A DNA stretch of 37,993 bases from Rickettsiales bacterium (GCA_031266915.1 JAISAB010000001.1:1-37993), one strand, 5' to 3'; counted from the stretch's first letter, positions 7,930 through 14,840 are shown. The notes: generated by a model not told the origin, from the letters alone. A program made the numbers and translations.

Positions 7930-9258
7930 TTAATCTCCGAATGGGTTGTCTGATTTCTTGTATTCGATGACGATGGGCAGGGCCTCCCAGTGCAACACCT
8001 TGGCAAGGCCGCGACGCAGATAGCGCGTATAGCTTTCCGGAATATCGGACGCGCCGCCGACGTTGATGGTAATGCGCATCGGATGCTTTCCCGTCTGCGA
8101 GGCGAATTTGATTCTCATCGGCCGTTTCAGACGCGACATTGGCGGCTGGCGCGCGGCCATCAATTTTTCCAGTGTGCGGTTGATTAGACTGGTCGGCGCA
8201 TGTGCATTGGACAAATCGAACTGTTCATATACGCGCTTGAACATATTTCGAACGCCCGTGCCATTTTCGGCGGATATTGCCAGTATCAGCGGCTTGATAA
8301 TCTGATGGAACGAATTGTTGAACTGATGCTTCAGCTTTAACAGTTTCGCCTCTTGCTCGTCCTTTTCAACCAAGTCCCATTTGTTCAGCGCGACGCACAG
8401 AATCTTGCCCTGTTCATAAACACGGGCGGCAATCCCCAGCGCCTGGTTCTCGATATTCTTCGTGGCATCCACCACCAGGATGACGACATCGGACCGCTCG
8501 ATTGCATCCAGGGACTTCAGCGCCGCCAAAGTCTCCACATCGTCAGTGACGCCCGCCTTGCGCCGCAGGCCGGCCGTATCCATCAGAACGACATCGCGGC
8601 CGTAGAATGTCGCGGGAATCTTCACCGTGTCGCGCGTGATTCCTGGCTCGTCCTTGACAATCTGTCGGGTTTCGCCCAAGATCTTGTTCACCAGCGTGGA
8701 CTTTCCGACGTTCGGCTGACCCAGGATGGCAATCCGCAGACGCTGTTCGATGGATGATGGATGATGGATGACGGATGATGGGACCTGTTCCAGGAATTCG
8801 AAAATCTTGTCAAAGCCGGTTTTATGCTCGGCTGATACCATAACAGGCTCGCCCAAACCCAATTTGTAAAAGTCATGGATATTGCCTAAGCGCGACGATG
8901 ATTCCGATTTGTTCACCAGCAGCAGGACCCTGGCCTTGTTCTTTCTTTTGACGGCGCGCGCCCAGTCAAGGTCTTCGGGCATCAGGCCCGCGCGCCCGTC
9001 GACTACGAACAAGATCGCGTCGGCTTGTTCGATTGCGGCCATGGCCATATTCGTGGAATCCGACGCTATGCCGGTTTTGGCCTTTTCCAAACCGGCGGTA
9101 TCGGACAGCTGCCAATCGGTATTTTTGATTGTTCCACGTACTACATCGCGGGTCACGCCCGGCCGGTCGTGAACCAGCGCGTCGCGTGTCCCCGTCAGTC
9201 CGTTGAACAACGTGGATTTTCCGGTATTGGGCCGGCCGGCAATTGTGACTTTAATCAT
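7930..9258 (-). CDS. der: Ribosome biogenesis GTPase Der (EngA)
   Basis: The 442-aa protein has two tandem GTPase domains and a C-terminal KH-like domain. G1 of domain 1 is GRPNTGKS (8-15), with DTAGLEK and NKSE (the D-to-E form of G4). G1 of domain 2 is GQPNVGKS (180-187), with DTAGLRRK and LNKWD. Der assists 50S subunit maturation. The start at 9258 gives the expected MIKVTIAGRPN; the longer frame to 9339 has no support. The linker between the two G domains contains SSVIHHPSS, encoded by a GGATGAT heptamer tract (8748-8781). In E. coli der sits next to yfgM and bamB; similar genes occur here about 3.4 kb away. Confidence 0.95.
   Translation of the reverse strand: MIKVTIAGRPNTGKSTLFNGLTGTRDALVHDRPGVTRDVVRGTIKNTDWQLSDTAGLEKAKTGIASDSTNMAMAAIEQADAILFVVDGRAGLMPEDLDWARAVKRKNKARVLLLVNKSESSSRLGNIHDFYKLGLGEPVMVSAEHKTGFDKIFEFLEQVPSSVIHHPSSIEQRLRIAILGQPNVGKSTLVNKILGETRQIVKDEPGITRDTVKIPATFYGRDVVLMDTAGLRRKAGVTDDVETLAALKSLDAIERSDVVILVVDATKNIENQALGIAARVYEQGKILCVALNKWDLVEKDEQEAKLLKLKHQFNNSFHQIIKPLILAISAENGTGVRNMFKRVYEQFDLSNAHAPTSLINRTLEKLMAARQPPMSRLKRPMRIKFASQTGKHPMRITINVGGASDIPESYTRYLRRGLAKVLHWEALPIVIEYKKSDNPFGD
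8748..8781 (-). repeat. GGATGAT heptamer repeat inside der
   Basis: Four to five tandem GGATGAT/GGATGAC units are read in frame as the interdomain linker of Der. The same family is found at 13442-13470 in the BamB-like signal region. Confidence 0.85.
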
Positions 9259-9354
9259 AACATTTTTCCATTGTATTTTTATCGGACAACCTTTACACTT
9301 GTATTTAAGGATTATAAAGCAAAATATACGGATATGCAACGGGGGGTCGTAAAA

Positions 9355-9951
9355 ATGAAAAAAAATTTAGCAAAGTGGGCCAAGCACGTTTGGACCGTTC
9401 TGACCAAGCCGAAGCGCTATTTTACAAAAATCGTGGCCGACGGCAATCTTGAAGAATCCATGCTGCGCGCGTTTATGTACGGTCTGCTGGGCGGCGGTCT
9501 GGTGCTGGCGCTGCGTCTGGTCGGCGGGGCGACGATTACCATCGGTTCGGTCTTTACGGCGATTGTCATCGTGCCGGTGTTGGCGGTGGCGCTGCTGTTT
9601 ATCCTGTCAGGATTGCTGATGCTGGTTTCTGAAATCACCAGCGGCGAGCGCGATTGGGAAATCGCGGTCAAGGGTCTGGCGTCGGTGTTCTTCATATATC
9701 CGGCGATTCTGGTCTTGAACGCGTTGGCGTTCAATTGCACGTCAATGTGGGTTATCAGCATCATCGTCGACGCGTACGTGCTGTTTCTGTTCTATAATAT
9801 CAGCCTGTATTGCATGAAAGGCAAAAAGCCCAACGTCATGGTTGTCATCGGCATTCTGGCGCTGTTCATGACAATGGTGTACGTGACCAATTATCGCATA
9901 GGATGGTTTATGCTGAAAAACACCAGCGCGACATTGGCGTGCCTGCTGTAA
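9355..9951 (+). CDS. Yip1-like multi-span membrane protein
   Basis: The 198-aa protein has a basic N-terminus (KKNLAKWAKHVWTVLTKPKRYF), then about five hydrophobic segments covering residues 38-195. The pattern of a short cytoplasmic PKxxF/W segment before several helices resembles Yip1-domain (PF04893) proteins. Function unknown. The ATG at 9355 is preceded by a GGGGGG box 8 nt upstream; an ATG at 9333 is less likely. The gene is divergent from der and ends in a strong intrinsic terminator. Confidence 0.65.
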   Translation: MKKNLAKWAKHVWTVLTKPKRYFTKIVADGNLEESMLRAFMYGLLGGGLVLALRLVGGATITIGSVFTAIVIVPVLAVALLFILSGLLMLVSEITSGERDWEIAVKGLASVFFIYPAILVLNALAFNCTSMWVISIIVDAYVLFLFYNISLYCMKGKKPNVMVVIGILALFMTMVYVTNYRIGWFMLKNTSATLACLL

Positions 9952-9976
9952 AAAACCGCCCGATGGGCGGTTTTTT
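9951..9976 (+). terminator. Intrinsic terminator after the Yip1-like gene
   Basis: ACCGCCC (9955-9961) / GGGCGGT (9965-9971) with a GAT loop, an A-run before and T6 after. Confidence 0.9.
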
Positions 9977-9977
9977 A

Positions 9978-10077
9978 CGTGAATCGTAATTCGTGACTCG
10001 TGATTCGTAAAAAAATATTAGTCTTTAGTCGATAGTCAATAGTAATACTATAAACTGAACATTAATGACTAATATTT
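9978..10077. repeat. Mixed TCGTGAY and TAGTNNN heptamer tract
   Basis: TCGTAAT/TCGTGAC/TCGTGAT units at 9983-10008 are followed by TAGTCTT/TAGTCGA/TAGTCAA/TAGTAAT units and their inverse. The tract fills the gap between the Yip1-like terminator and structured RNA A. Confidence 0.85.
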
Positions 10078-10103
10078 TTTATAGATTTATCAAAATATTT
10101 TGA

Positions 10104-10109
10104 TACAAT
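10104..10109 (+). promoter_or_regulatory. -10 box (TACAAT) of structured RNA A
   Basis: TACAAT lies 7 nt upstream of the first helix of RNA A, the same placement as the perfect TATAAT boxes of copies B and C. No clear -35. Confidence 0.5.
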
Positions 10110-10115
10110 GCGTCC

Positions 10116-10293
10116 TGTGGTGGTGTATTGCCATCACACGGGGCTAGTAACCCTAACACAAAGCGTCCGAAGGACGTAAAACCTCCAAGCCATGGTTGGA
10201 GGGCAATGCCATAAGGACCTGTCCGAAAACATTGCGCTATTCTTTGTGATAGTTACTACCTCCAACCGCCTTTATATTTAAATGCGGTTTTTT
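10116..10293 (+). ncRNA. Structured RNA, copy A (unrecognised family)
   Basis: Predicted by eye from comparison with copies B (14641-14828) and C (34457-34644). Helices: P0 10116-10123/10131-10138; closing helix P1 GGGGCTAGTAAC (10140-10151) / GTTACTACCTCC (10252-10263); P2 CACAAAG (10157-10163) / CTTTGTG (10242-10248); hairpin P3 CGTCC-GAA-GGACG (10164-10176); hairpin P4 CCTCCAA/TTGGAGG (10182-10202); P5 GCAATG/CATTGC (10203-10235) enclosing GGAC-CT-GTCC. It ends in terminator stem AACCGC/GCGGTT plus T-run. P1, P2 and P3 covary between copies. GGTTGGAGG (10194-10202) can also pair with CCTCCAACC (10259-10267), which would block the terminator stem. Unlike B and C there is no HTH gene downstream. 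It does not match my knowledge of 6S RNA, tmRNA, RNase P RNA or SRP RNA. Confidence 0.8.
10264..10293 (+). terminator. Intrinsic terminator of RNA A
   Basis: AACCGC (10264-10269) / GCGGTT (10284-10289), extended by TTTA pairing inside the loop, followed by a T-run. Confidence 0.85.
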
Positions 10294-10295
10294 CG

Positions 10296-10382
10296 TGGGG
10301 CACGTGATTATTTTTCTCTCCTCCAGTTAAAAAGGGTCTGCGCCCCACCCATAGGTTTATTTGCGGCAATCCAGTAAGACAC
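10296..10382 (+). other. Unassigned spacer with a GTGGGGC...GCCCCAC inverted repeat
   Basis: GTGGGGC near 10297 pairs with GCCCCAC near 10342 around a loop of about 40 nt that contains CTCTCCTCC. No open reading frame. It directly follows the RNA A terminator and may be a second small RNA or a processing or regulatory hairpin. Confidence 0.35.
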
Positions 10383-10536
10383 TAGCAGATAGTCATTAGT
10401 CTATAGTCTTTAGTGAGTAGTGATTAGCGCATAGTTTACAGTATGATAACTAAATCACTATACACTATTGACTAAAGACTACAGACTAATGACTATTTGT
10501 TATACGCTATTTGCTATCTGCTATACGCTAGTGGTT
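10383..10536. repeat. TAGTNNN palindrome joined to a TTTGCTA-family tract
   Basis: TAGTCAT/TAGTCTA/TAGTCTT units are followed by their inverse (to about 10495). TATACGCTA and TTTGCTATCTGCTA units of a second heptamer family then run to the porin stop codon. Confidence 0.85.
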
Positions 10537-10539
10537 CAT

Positions 10540-11598
10540 TTAAAATGTTGCGCGCAGGCCGGCACCCAGAAACGGCAATCCCGCGGATATGCCCAGCGAC
10601 ATCCAGCCATCCACGTTTTCGCTGTATTTGTATCGAAACGACGCCATACCCGTATGCGCCAGATAGTCTTCCGCATTGTCGTCCCAGACGCCAGTGTCCG
10701 ACAACAGGTATGACGCCGACAGGCTGTATTTCAAGAAATCATAGCTGACGCCCGCGCCGACTGCGAATCCGTCCGATGCAACAACCGGATTCTCGTCATA
10801 AACGACGCGGCCGGACAACCCAAAAATCCAGCTGTTGTACTGCAGGTTTAATCCCGCGGACACCTGGGCGCGCCAATCGGCCGTGACACGCGGCGCGAAT
10901 ATATCCGTCTGAAAATTATCGGGCGAATCGATAAACGACGCGCCGAACGAAAACGCAGTTTTGGTCTTGCCGTCCGGGTCGCGATACTTGACGCCGATGT
11001 CGACCGCATATTCATAGTCGGGCGATAATCCGGCGACCGAAACGCCGTACTGCAGTGGCCTGGTCGGAACGGACACGACATTCGCGCGCAGGTCGTACCG
11101 GCCGCTGGTCAGCGTAGTGTTGGAAATAACAGGGCCGCCCAAATCTATCTCTTTGTAAAACAATGGATTGTCGTTCACGCGCAACGCGCCGACATCGGGC
11201 AATCCGACGCCCAGTTTTGTTGCGATGGAATCGGTGTATCCGACCTCGGCCCGGCCCAGCGACGCGTCTTCGAAAAACAGGAATGCGTCGCGCTGCCATT
11301 TATCCTGATAGACAGCCAGTTCGTCAATCGCATAGACCGCGCCGATTGTCCGCCGCGCGCCAAGCGAATAATTGAACTGACCGCGCACGCGCCAGTCGTC
11401 GACAAATGCTGGCGCGTCGAAATCCGGTTCGATAACGCCGATTGTGCCATAGCCGTTTAATCTGAAGCCGTATCCGCCGTGGTTGTATTCAAGGGCGGAG
11501 GCCACAAAAGGCAGAAGGCAAAAGGCAGAAGTCAGAAGGCAGAAGGAACGCAATCTGCGGATGCAATTTTTTAGTAAAAATTTGTTTGCAAAAATCAT
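10540..11598 (-). CDS. Porin-like outer-membrane protein
   Basis: The 352-aa protein has a long signal peptide (about 1-35, ending FVASA) and then an all-beta body. Glycine- and aromatic-rich strands (YGFRLNGYGTIGV, YAVDIGVKYRDPDG, YNSWIFGLSGRVVY) and a C-terminal Phe suggest a 16-strand-like general porin. The conserved-looking start LEYNHGGYGFRLNGYGTIGV resembles Gram-negative porins. The hydrophobic core of the signal peptide (CLLTSAFCLLPF) is encoded by an AAGGCAG heptamer tract. Its ATG overlaps the rpoH stop codon (ATGA), so translation may be coupled to rpoH. Substrate unknown. Confidence 0.75.
   Translation of the reverse strand: MIFANKFLLKNCIRRLRSFCLLTSAFCLLPFVASALEYNHGGYGFRLNGYGTIGVIEPDFDAPAFVDDWRVRGQFNYSLGARRTIGAVYAIDELAVYQDKWQRDAFLFFEDASLGRAEVGYTDSIATKLGVGLPDVGALRVNDNPLFYKEIDLGGPVISNTTLTSGRYDLRANVVSVPTRPLQYGVSVAGLSPDYEYAVDIGVKYRDPDGKTKTAFSFGASFIDSPDNFQTDIFAPRVTADWRAQVSAGLNLQYNSWIFGLSGRVVYDENPVVASDGFAVGAGVSYDFLKYSLSASYLLSDTGVWDDNAEDYLAHTGMASFRYKYSENVDGWMSLGISAGLPFLGAGLRATF
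11507..11549 (-). repeat. AAGGCAG heptamer repeat encoding the porin signal peptide
   Basis: Six degenerate units (AAGGCAG, AAGGCAA, AAGTCAG) run through the h-region of the signal peptide. The same family is intergenic at 36478-36557, 37108-37142 and 37214-37232. Confidence 0.85.
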
Positions 11599-12596
11599 AA
11601 GTCCCCCGTTCCTGTTCCTTGTTCCCGCTTGCCCACCGTAGCCTTGGCGAAGGCGGGTTCCTTGTTCCTGTTCCCGCTTTCGACCAGAATCGCGTCGCGC
11701 AGTTTCGCATAGGCGCGTTCTTCGATTTGGCGGACGCGCTCGCGCGAGATTCCGTATTTCTGGGCCAGTGCCTCCAGCGTAACCACCGGGTCGGACAGGC
11801 GGCGCGCGCGCAGAATTTCCCGGTCGCGCGGCGGCAAATCCGCCAGATGCCGGCGCAGCAAATCATATCCGCGGCGGCGGAATTCCAACCGCTCGGCCAT
11901 GTCTTCGATGCTGTCGCGGTTGTCCTCCAGATTGGACAGCGCGTCTTTGGAATCGTCCGCGCGCGATATGGGCGCGTTCAGCGAAACGTCGCGCGCGCCC
12001 ACGCGCGTCGCCATGCGCGTCACGTCGTGCTCGGGCACCTGCAGGAATTCCGCGACCTGTTTCGTCTGCTGGTCCGACAGATTGCTGTCCATAATCCCCA
12101 GCGCCTTTTTTGCGCGCGACAGGTTGAAGAAAACGCGCTTTTGATTCGCGGACGTGCCGATTTTCACAATCGACCAGTTGTTCAGAATATTTTCATAAAT
12201 CTCGGCCTTAATCCAGAACATGGCATAGGTGGAAAAGCGGAATCCGCGCTCGGGCTCGAATTTCTGCAGCGCCTGCATCAGCCCCAGATTCCCGCTGGCA
12301 ATCAAATCGGCCACGGGAATCCCGTAATTGCGGAAATCATAGGCGACCGACACCACCAGCCGCAGATGGCTGGCCACCAGTTTTTCAGCGGCAATCTGGT
12401 CATGGCCTGTCCGCCATTGGACGGCGTATTCGTATTCCTGCTGGGCTGTCAGAATGGGGAATTTTTGAATGGTCTGGATATACTGTTCCAGGCCCGATTC
12501 GTCCGACACGCCGCGCGCCGCCATCAGGCTGGTGTTTTCAGACCCCGCGCCGCCGCCGGGTCTTGCCGTTAAAGCGTTCTTGATTTGCTTTTTCAT
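11595..12596 (-). CDS. rpoH: RNA polymerase sigma-32 factor RpoH
   Basis: The 333-aa protein has sigma region 2 (LIASGNLGLMQALQKFEP ... FSTYAMFWIKAEI, about 100-135), the RpoH-box-like NQKRVFFNL that separates RpoH from other sigma-70 factors, and region 4 helix-turn-helix LEALAQKYGISRERVRQIEE. It directs heat-shock transcription. The start has AGAGG as ribosome-binding site. The last 26 residues, after AILVES, are atypical: they are translated from GGAACAA heptamers plus a PAFAKATVGK-encoding repeat. The stop overlaps the porin start by ATGA. It is divergent from the YfgM-like gene across a short AT-rich spacer. Confidence 0.93.
   Translation of the reverse strand: MKKQIKNALTARPGGGAGSENTSLMAARGVSDESGLEQYIQTIQKFPILTAQQEYEYAVQWRTGHDQIAAEKLVASHLRLVVSVAYDFRNYGIPVADLIASGNLGLMQALQKFEPERGFRFSTYAMFWIKAEIYENILNNWSIVKIGTSANQKRVFFNLSRAKKALGIMDSNLSDQQTKQVAEFLQVPEHDVTRMATRVGARDVSLNAPISRADDSKDALSNLEDNRDSIEDMAERLEFRRRGYDLLRRHLADLPPRDREILRARRLSDPVVTLEALAQKYGISRERVRQIEERAYAKLRDAILVESGNRNKEPAFAKATVGKREQGTGTGDL
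11600..11675 (-). repeat. GGAACAA heptamers and CTTGGCGAAGG element forming the RpoH tail
   Basis: Two blocks of GTTCCTT/GTTCCTG units flank a palindromic segment (CCACCGTAGCCTTGGCGAAG) related to 15428-15452. All are read in frame as the extra C-terminus of RpoH. Confidence 0.8.
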
Positions 12597-12650
12597 AACC
12601 TCTATAGTATAACCGGCATTATAAAAATTGCAACTGCAGGAGAATTTTCT

Positions 12651-13301
12651 ATGGCGACGATTTTAGAGAGGAATAAAAACCTGAAACCGAATAAAAAAAC
12701 AACGGAAGAATACGCGGAAGACGCCCTGTACCGCGAGGTATGGGAAGACGTGAACAACGAAAAGACCCAGCGCTTTTTGAAAAAATATTCACGTTATTTG
12801 ATTGCGGGCGCCCTGGCCGTTATGATTGCGGTGACCGCGATTCAGATGCTGCGGCATCATAATCAAGCGTCCCGGGTGGCGGCCGCGACCGCGTACGAGA
12901 CGGCAATCGATGGCGTCGACGCCGGGGCTTTGGCGTCGCTGGGTCGGAATTCATCCGGCGCGACGGCGGATTTGGCATTGTTCCAATCGTGGATGCTGAC
13001 CGAAGACACGGCGACGCTGGAAAAGCTGGCGCGCGACGGCCATACGCGCGATTTCCGCGACTTAGCGAAATTGCATCTGGCCGCGGTCAATGGCGACGCG
13101 ATGGACGCGAAAGCCTTTGAAAATTCCCTGTCGGATTTGAATACGAGATCGTCCCCTTATTATTACAGCGCGATGCTGCTGATTGCGCAAAAGTATCTGG
13201 CGTCTGGCGACCGCGCAACTGCCGATGTCTGGCTGGATAAAATCATCAATGACCAGGCCGCGCCGTTAATTGTCGCCGCGAATGCACAGACGCTGCGCTA
13301 G
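12651..13301 (+). CDS. YfgM-like membrane-anchored TPR protein
   Basis: The 216-aa protein has an N-terminal cytoplasmic segment with EDALYREVWEDVNNEKTQRFLKKY, one transmembrane helix (about 50-68, LIAGALAVMIAVTAIQML) and a periplasmic helical domain of TPR_21/YfgM type (for example FQSWMLTEDTATLEKLA, LLIAQKYLASGDRATADVWL). YfgM works with SecYEG and periplasmic chaperones. The start at 12651 has AGGAGA 7 nt upstream; the reading frame is open further 5' without support. The following gene is BamB-like, matching the yfgM-bamB order known in other proteobacteria. Confidence 0.8.
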   Translation: MATILERNKNLKPNKKTTEEYAEDALYREVWEDVNNEKTQRFLKKYSRYLIAGALAVMIAVTAIQMLRHHNQASRVAAATAYETAIDGVDAGALASLGRNSSGATADLALFQSWMLTEDTATLEKLARDGHTRDFRDLAKLHLAAVNGDAMDAKAFENSLSDLNTRSSPYYYSAMLLIAQKYLASGDRATADVWLDKIINDQAAPLIVAANAQTLR

Positions 13302-13304
13302 CAG

Positions 13305-13345
13305 TTAACAGATAGTAGATAGGAGATACGAGATAGGAGATATAA
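13305..13345 (+). repeat. AGATAGG heptamer tract carrying a ribosome-binding site
   Basis: AGATAGT, AGATAGG, AGATACG, AGATAGG, AGATATA units fill the 48-bp gap. The last AGGAGA (about 13335-13340) sits 9-10 nt before the GTG start of the BamB-like gene. Confidence 0.8.
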
Positions 13346-13349
13346 ATAA

Positions 13350-14219
13350 GTGAAATGGATAAGTGATTTTTTTAGGAACAAAATATTGAACAGTTCAAAA
13401 TCTGTTACCTGTGCTCTATGCTCTGTTCACTGCTCATCATACCTTATCCATCATCCATCATCCATCATCTATTACCTGCGCTCTTCGCTCTTCGCTCTTC
13501 GCTCTATCGTTCTGTGCTCTGTGCTCTGTGTTGCCTGTTCCAAAAACGACCCTGTTTTGCCTGGAACGCGAGAGGCTATATTTCCAGGCTCGGCATTGAC
13601 GGCGACCGGCGCGCCGGTTCCGAACCTACCCGACAACGCGCCAGCGCGCGCGGCCACGGATTGCCCGTATACCCAGGATTCTTCGAACACCGTCTGGAAC
13701 GGCGCGAAAAAGATATTCAGCGGGTACCCGACCAGCAACTCGGTCACCAGCGCGCAAAAACCGACCTGTGGCGGCAAGTTTGTATATGCGGGCCTGACAA
13801 CAGGTGAATTGGTTAAAATCAACGGCGCAAACCGGAATATCGAATGGATTGCGGACATTTATCGCCAGAGCAATCTGACCGGCGGCGCGACCATGTCTGA
13901 TATATTGGCGCCCGTGGTTATGGACGGCAGCAATGTGTACGCCGGCGGTTTGGGCGACGCGTTTTGCAAACTGCGGGCGTCCGACGGGAAAAAGATATGG
14001 TGTTTGGACATCGGCGTGGCCGCGCCTTTTTTGATTATTGACCGGGCCGCGTTCGTTGTCGGCACAGACAATACATTGTACGCGATTAATACCGACAAGG
14101 GCGACATTTATTGGGCGACGCCCGTGAAATTGCAAACGGCGCCGGAATACGCGAAAAAGACGCTGACGCTGGGCCGGGAAAAGATTGACGCCGTCACCGG
14201 ATTGTTAATTAAGAATTAA
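13350..14219 (+). CDS. bamB: Short BamB-like PQQ-repeat lipoprotein
   Basis: The 289-aa protein reads from GTG. Residues about 15-60 are hydrophobic/Cys-rich, entirely encoded by heptamer repeats, and end in VLCVACSKND, a plausible but non-ideal lipobox. The mature part has two to three PQQ/quinoprotein blades (GKFVYAGLTTGELVKING, NVYAGGLGDAFCKLRASDGK, TLYAINTDKGDIYW). BamB is the propeller lipoprotein of the outer-membrane BAM complex and normally has eight blades in about 390 aa. This copy is short, so it is a reduced or decayed form. It follows the YfgM-like gene, which supports the identification. The terminal LLIKN and stop come from an ATTCTTA-type repeat. Confidence 0.6.
   Translation: MKWISDFFRNKILNSSKSVTCALCSVHCSSYLIHHPSSIIYYLRSSLFALRSIVLCSVLCVACSKNDPVLPGTREAIFPGSALTATGAPVPNLPDNAPARAATDCPYTQDSSNTVWNGAKKIFSGYPTSNSVTSAQKPTCGGKFVYAGLTTGELVKINGANRNIEWIADIYRQSNLTGGATMSDILAPVVMDGSNVYAGGLGDAFCKLRASDGKKIWCLDIGVAAPFLIIDRAAFVVGTDNTLYAINTDKGDIYWATPVKLQTAPEYAKKTLTLGREKIDAVTGLLIKN
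13384..13545 (+). repeat. Heptamer repeats encoding the BamB-like N-terminus
   Basis: GCTCTGT/GCTCTAT units (13395-13435), CCATCAT units (13442-13470, the inverse of GGATGAT) and CTCTTCG/CTCTGTG units (13478-13540) are all read in frame as the N-terminal segment. Confidence 0.85.
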
Positions 14220-14400
14220 AAATTATGAATTAAGAATTGCGGCTAACCGCTTTGCGGAAGATTTATTCTTAATTCTTAATTACCCACCACCGTGTCATTG
14301 CGAGCGCAGCGAAGCAATCCAGTAACACCATCCCGTCACTTCGTGCCACCCCTCCACCGGAGGGGAACTTAGATCGAGCACATCATTTATTCTTTATTCT
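14203..14400. repeat. Repeat-rich spacer after the BamB-like gene
   Basis: ATTAAGA heptamers (14203-14240) and their inverse (14262-14282) form a hairpin that could end the transcript. A GTCATTGCGAGCGCAGCGAA element follows near 14293, then a CCCCTC/GAGGGG hairpin (14346-14365), then TATTCTY heptamers to the HTH stop codon. Confidence 0.7.
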
Positions 14401-14619
14401 CTATTCTTTGTTTTGCTCCAAATATTTTATGCCGGCGGCGAACAGCCGGGTGGCTGTCTGCTGCGATAGAACGTCCCGGCCGTGTTCAAAACGAACGATT
14501 TCTTTTCTATCCAGCCCCAAATATTTTGCCAAGCGCCGCCGCCCGACCTTGGTTTCCAATCGCGCGACACGCAGCGCGCATCCCAGATAAGACATTCTCA
14601 TCATCCTTATGCTTTTCAT
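14401..14619 (-). CDS. Small XRE-like helix-turn-helix protein (module B)
   Basis: The 72-aa protein is essentially one Cro/CI-type HTH: RLAKYLGLDRKEIVRFEHGR (about 29-48) gives helices 2 and 3, followed by ATRLFAAGIKYLE. Its central part is nearly identical to the protein at 34213-34434 while the first 15 residues differ. It has a strong ribosome-binding site (AAGGAGGAT, 6 nt). The gene starts 21 nt after the terminator of structured RNA B, so it is expressed by readthrough of the RNA or from the same promoter. No effector domain or toxin motif is present. A DNA- or RNA-binding regulator of the RNA module is inferred. Confidence 0.8.
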   Translation of the reverse strand: MKSIRMMRMSYLGCALRVARLETKVGRRRLAKYLGLDRKEIVRFEHGRDVLSQQTATRLFAAGIKYLEQNKE

Positions 14620-14640
14620 GACATCCTCCTTTTTTGGTTC

Positions 14641-14669
14641 AAAAAAACCGCGCTTTTAAAAAGGCGGTT
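14641..14669 (-). terminator. Terminator between RNA B and its HTH gene
   Basis: GGCGGTT (14663-14669) with AACCGC (14646-14651) read on the minus strand, followed by T7. It lies 21 nt before the HTH start codon. Confidence 0.85.
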
Positions 14670-14828
14670 GGAGGTGATTACTACAACAAGTATAGCATGC
14701 TTATTCGGTAAACCTTATTCGCATCCTCCAACCAATGGTTGCGGATGCATAGGCTTTTACAGTTCCGCATGCCTGCGGAATAACTTGTTCAGAGGTAATC
14801 AGCCCCATGGCGGCAACACGCCGCCACG
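14641..14828 (-). ncRNA. Structured RNA, copy B, leader of an HTH gene
   Basis: Runs from just after a perfect TATAAT (minus strand, 14835-14840). P0 TGGCGGC/GCCGCCA (14820-14826/14808-14814); P1 GGGGCTGATTAC (14795-14806) / GTAATCACCTCC (14670-14681); P2 AACAAGT/ACTTGTT; P3 TTCCGCA-GGCA-TGCGGAA; P4 GCATCC..CAACC/GGTTG..GGATGC; terminator AACCGC/GCGGTT with T7 (14641-14651 and 14664-14669). About 188 nt. Compared with copy C almost all sequence is identical except P1, where three positions changed on both strands so that pairing is kept. GGTTGGAGG in P4 can alternatively pair with CCTCCAACC at the terminator, a possible antiterminator. It could be a cis-acting leader, a free small RNA, or both. 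Confidence 0.85.
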
Positions 14829-14834
14829 ATTGGT

Positions 14835-14840
14835 ATTATA
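14835..14840 (-). promoter_or_regulatory. Perfect -10 box (TATAAT) of RNA B
   Basis: TATAAT on the minus strand, conserved with flanking GTGTATAAT in copy C. Expected transcription start about 7 nt downstream, just ahead of P0. No clear -35. Confidence 0.7.

Noticed and set aside
9025-9354. Long N-terminal extension of the Yip1-like gene
   Set aside because: It runs antisense through der and has no ribosome-binding site. The ATG at 9355 is well placed.
10116-10293. 6S RNA, tmRNA, SRP RNA or RNase P RNA as identity of the structured RNA
   Set aside because: The fold is multibranched rather than a 6S rod, there is no tag reading frame or tRNA-like end with TCCACCA, no GGAA/AGCAGC SRP domain, and no conserved RNase P core. 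Three paralogues would also be unusual.
12597-12650. Sigma-70 promoter TTGCAA/TATACT for rpoH
   Set aside because: The predicted start would be only 2-3 nt before the ATG, leaving no room for the AGAGG ribosome-binding site.
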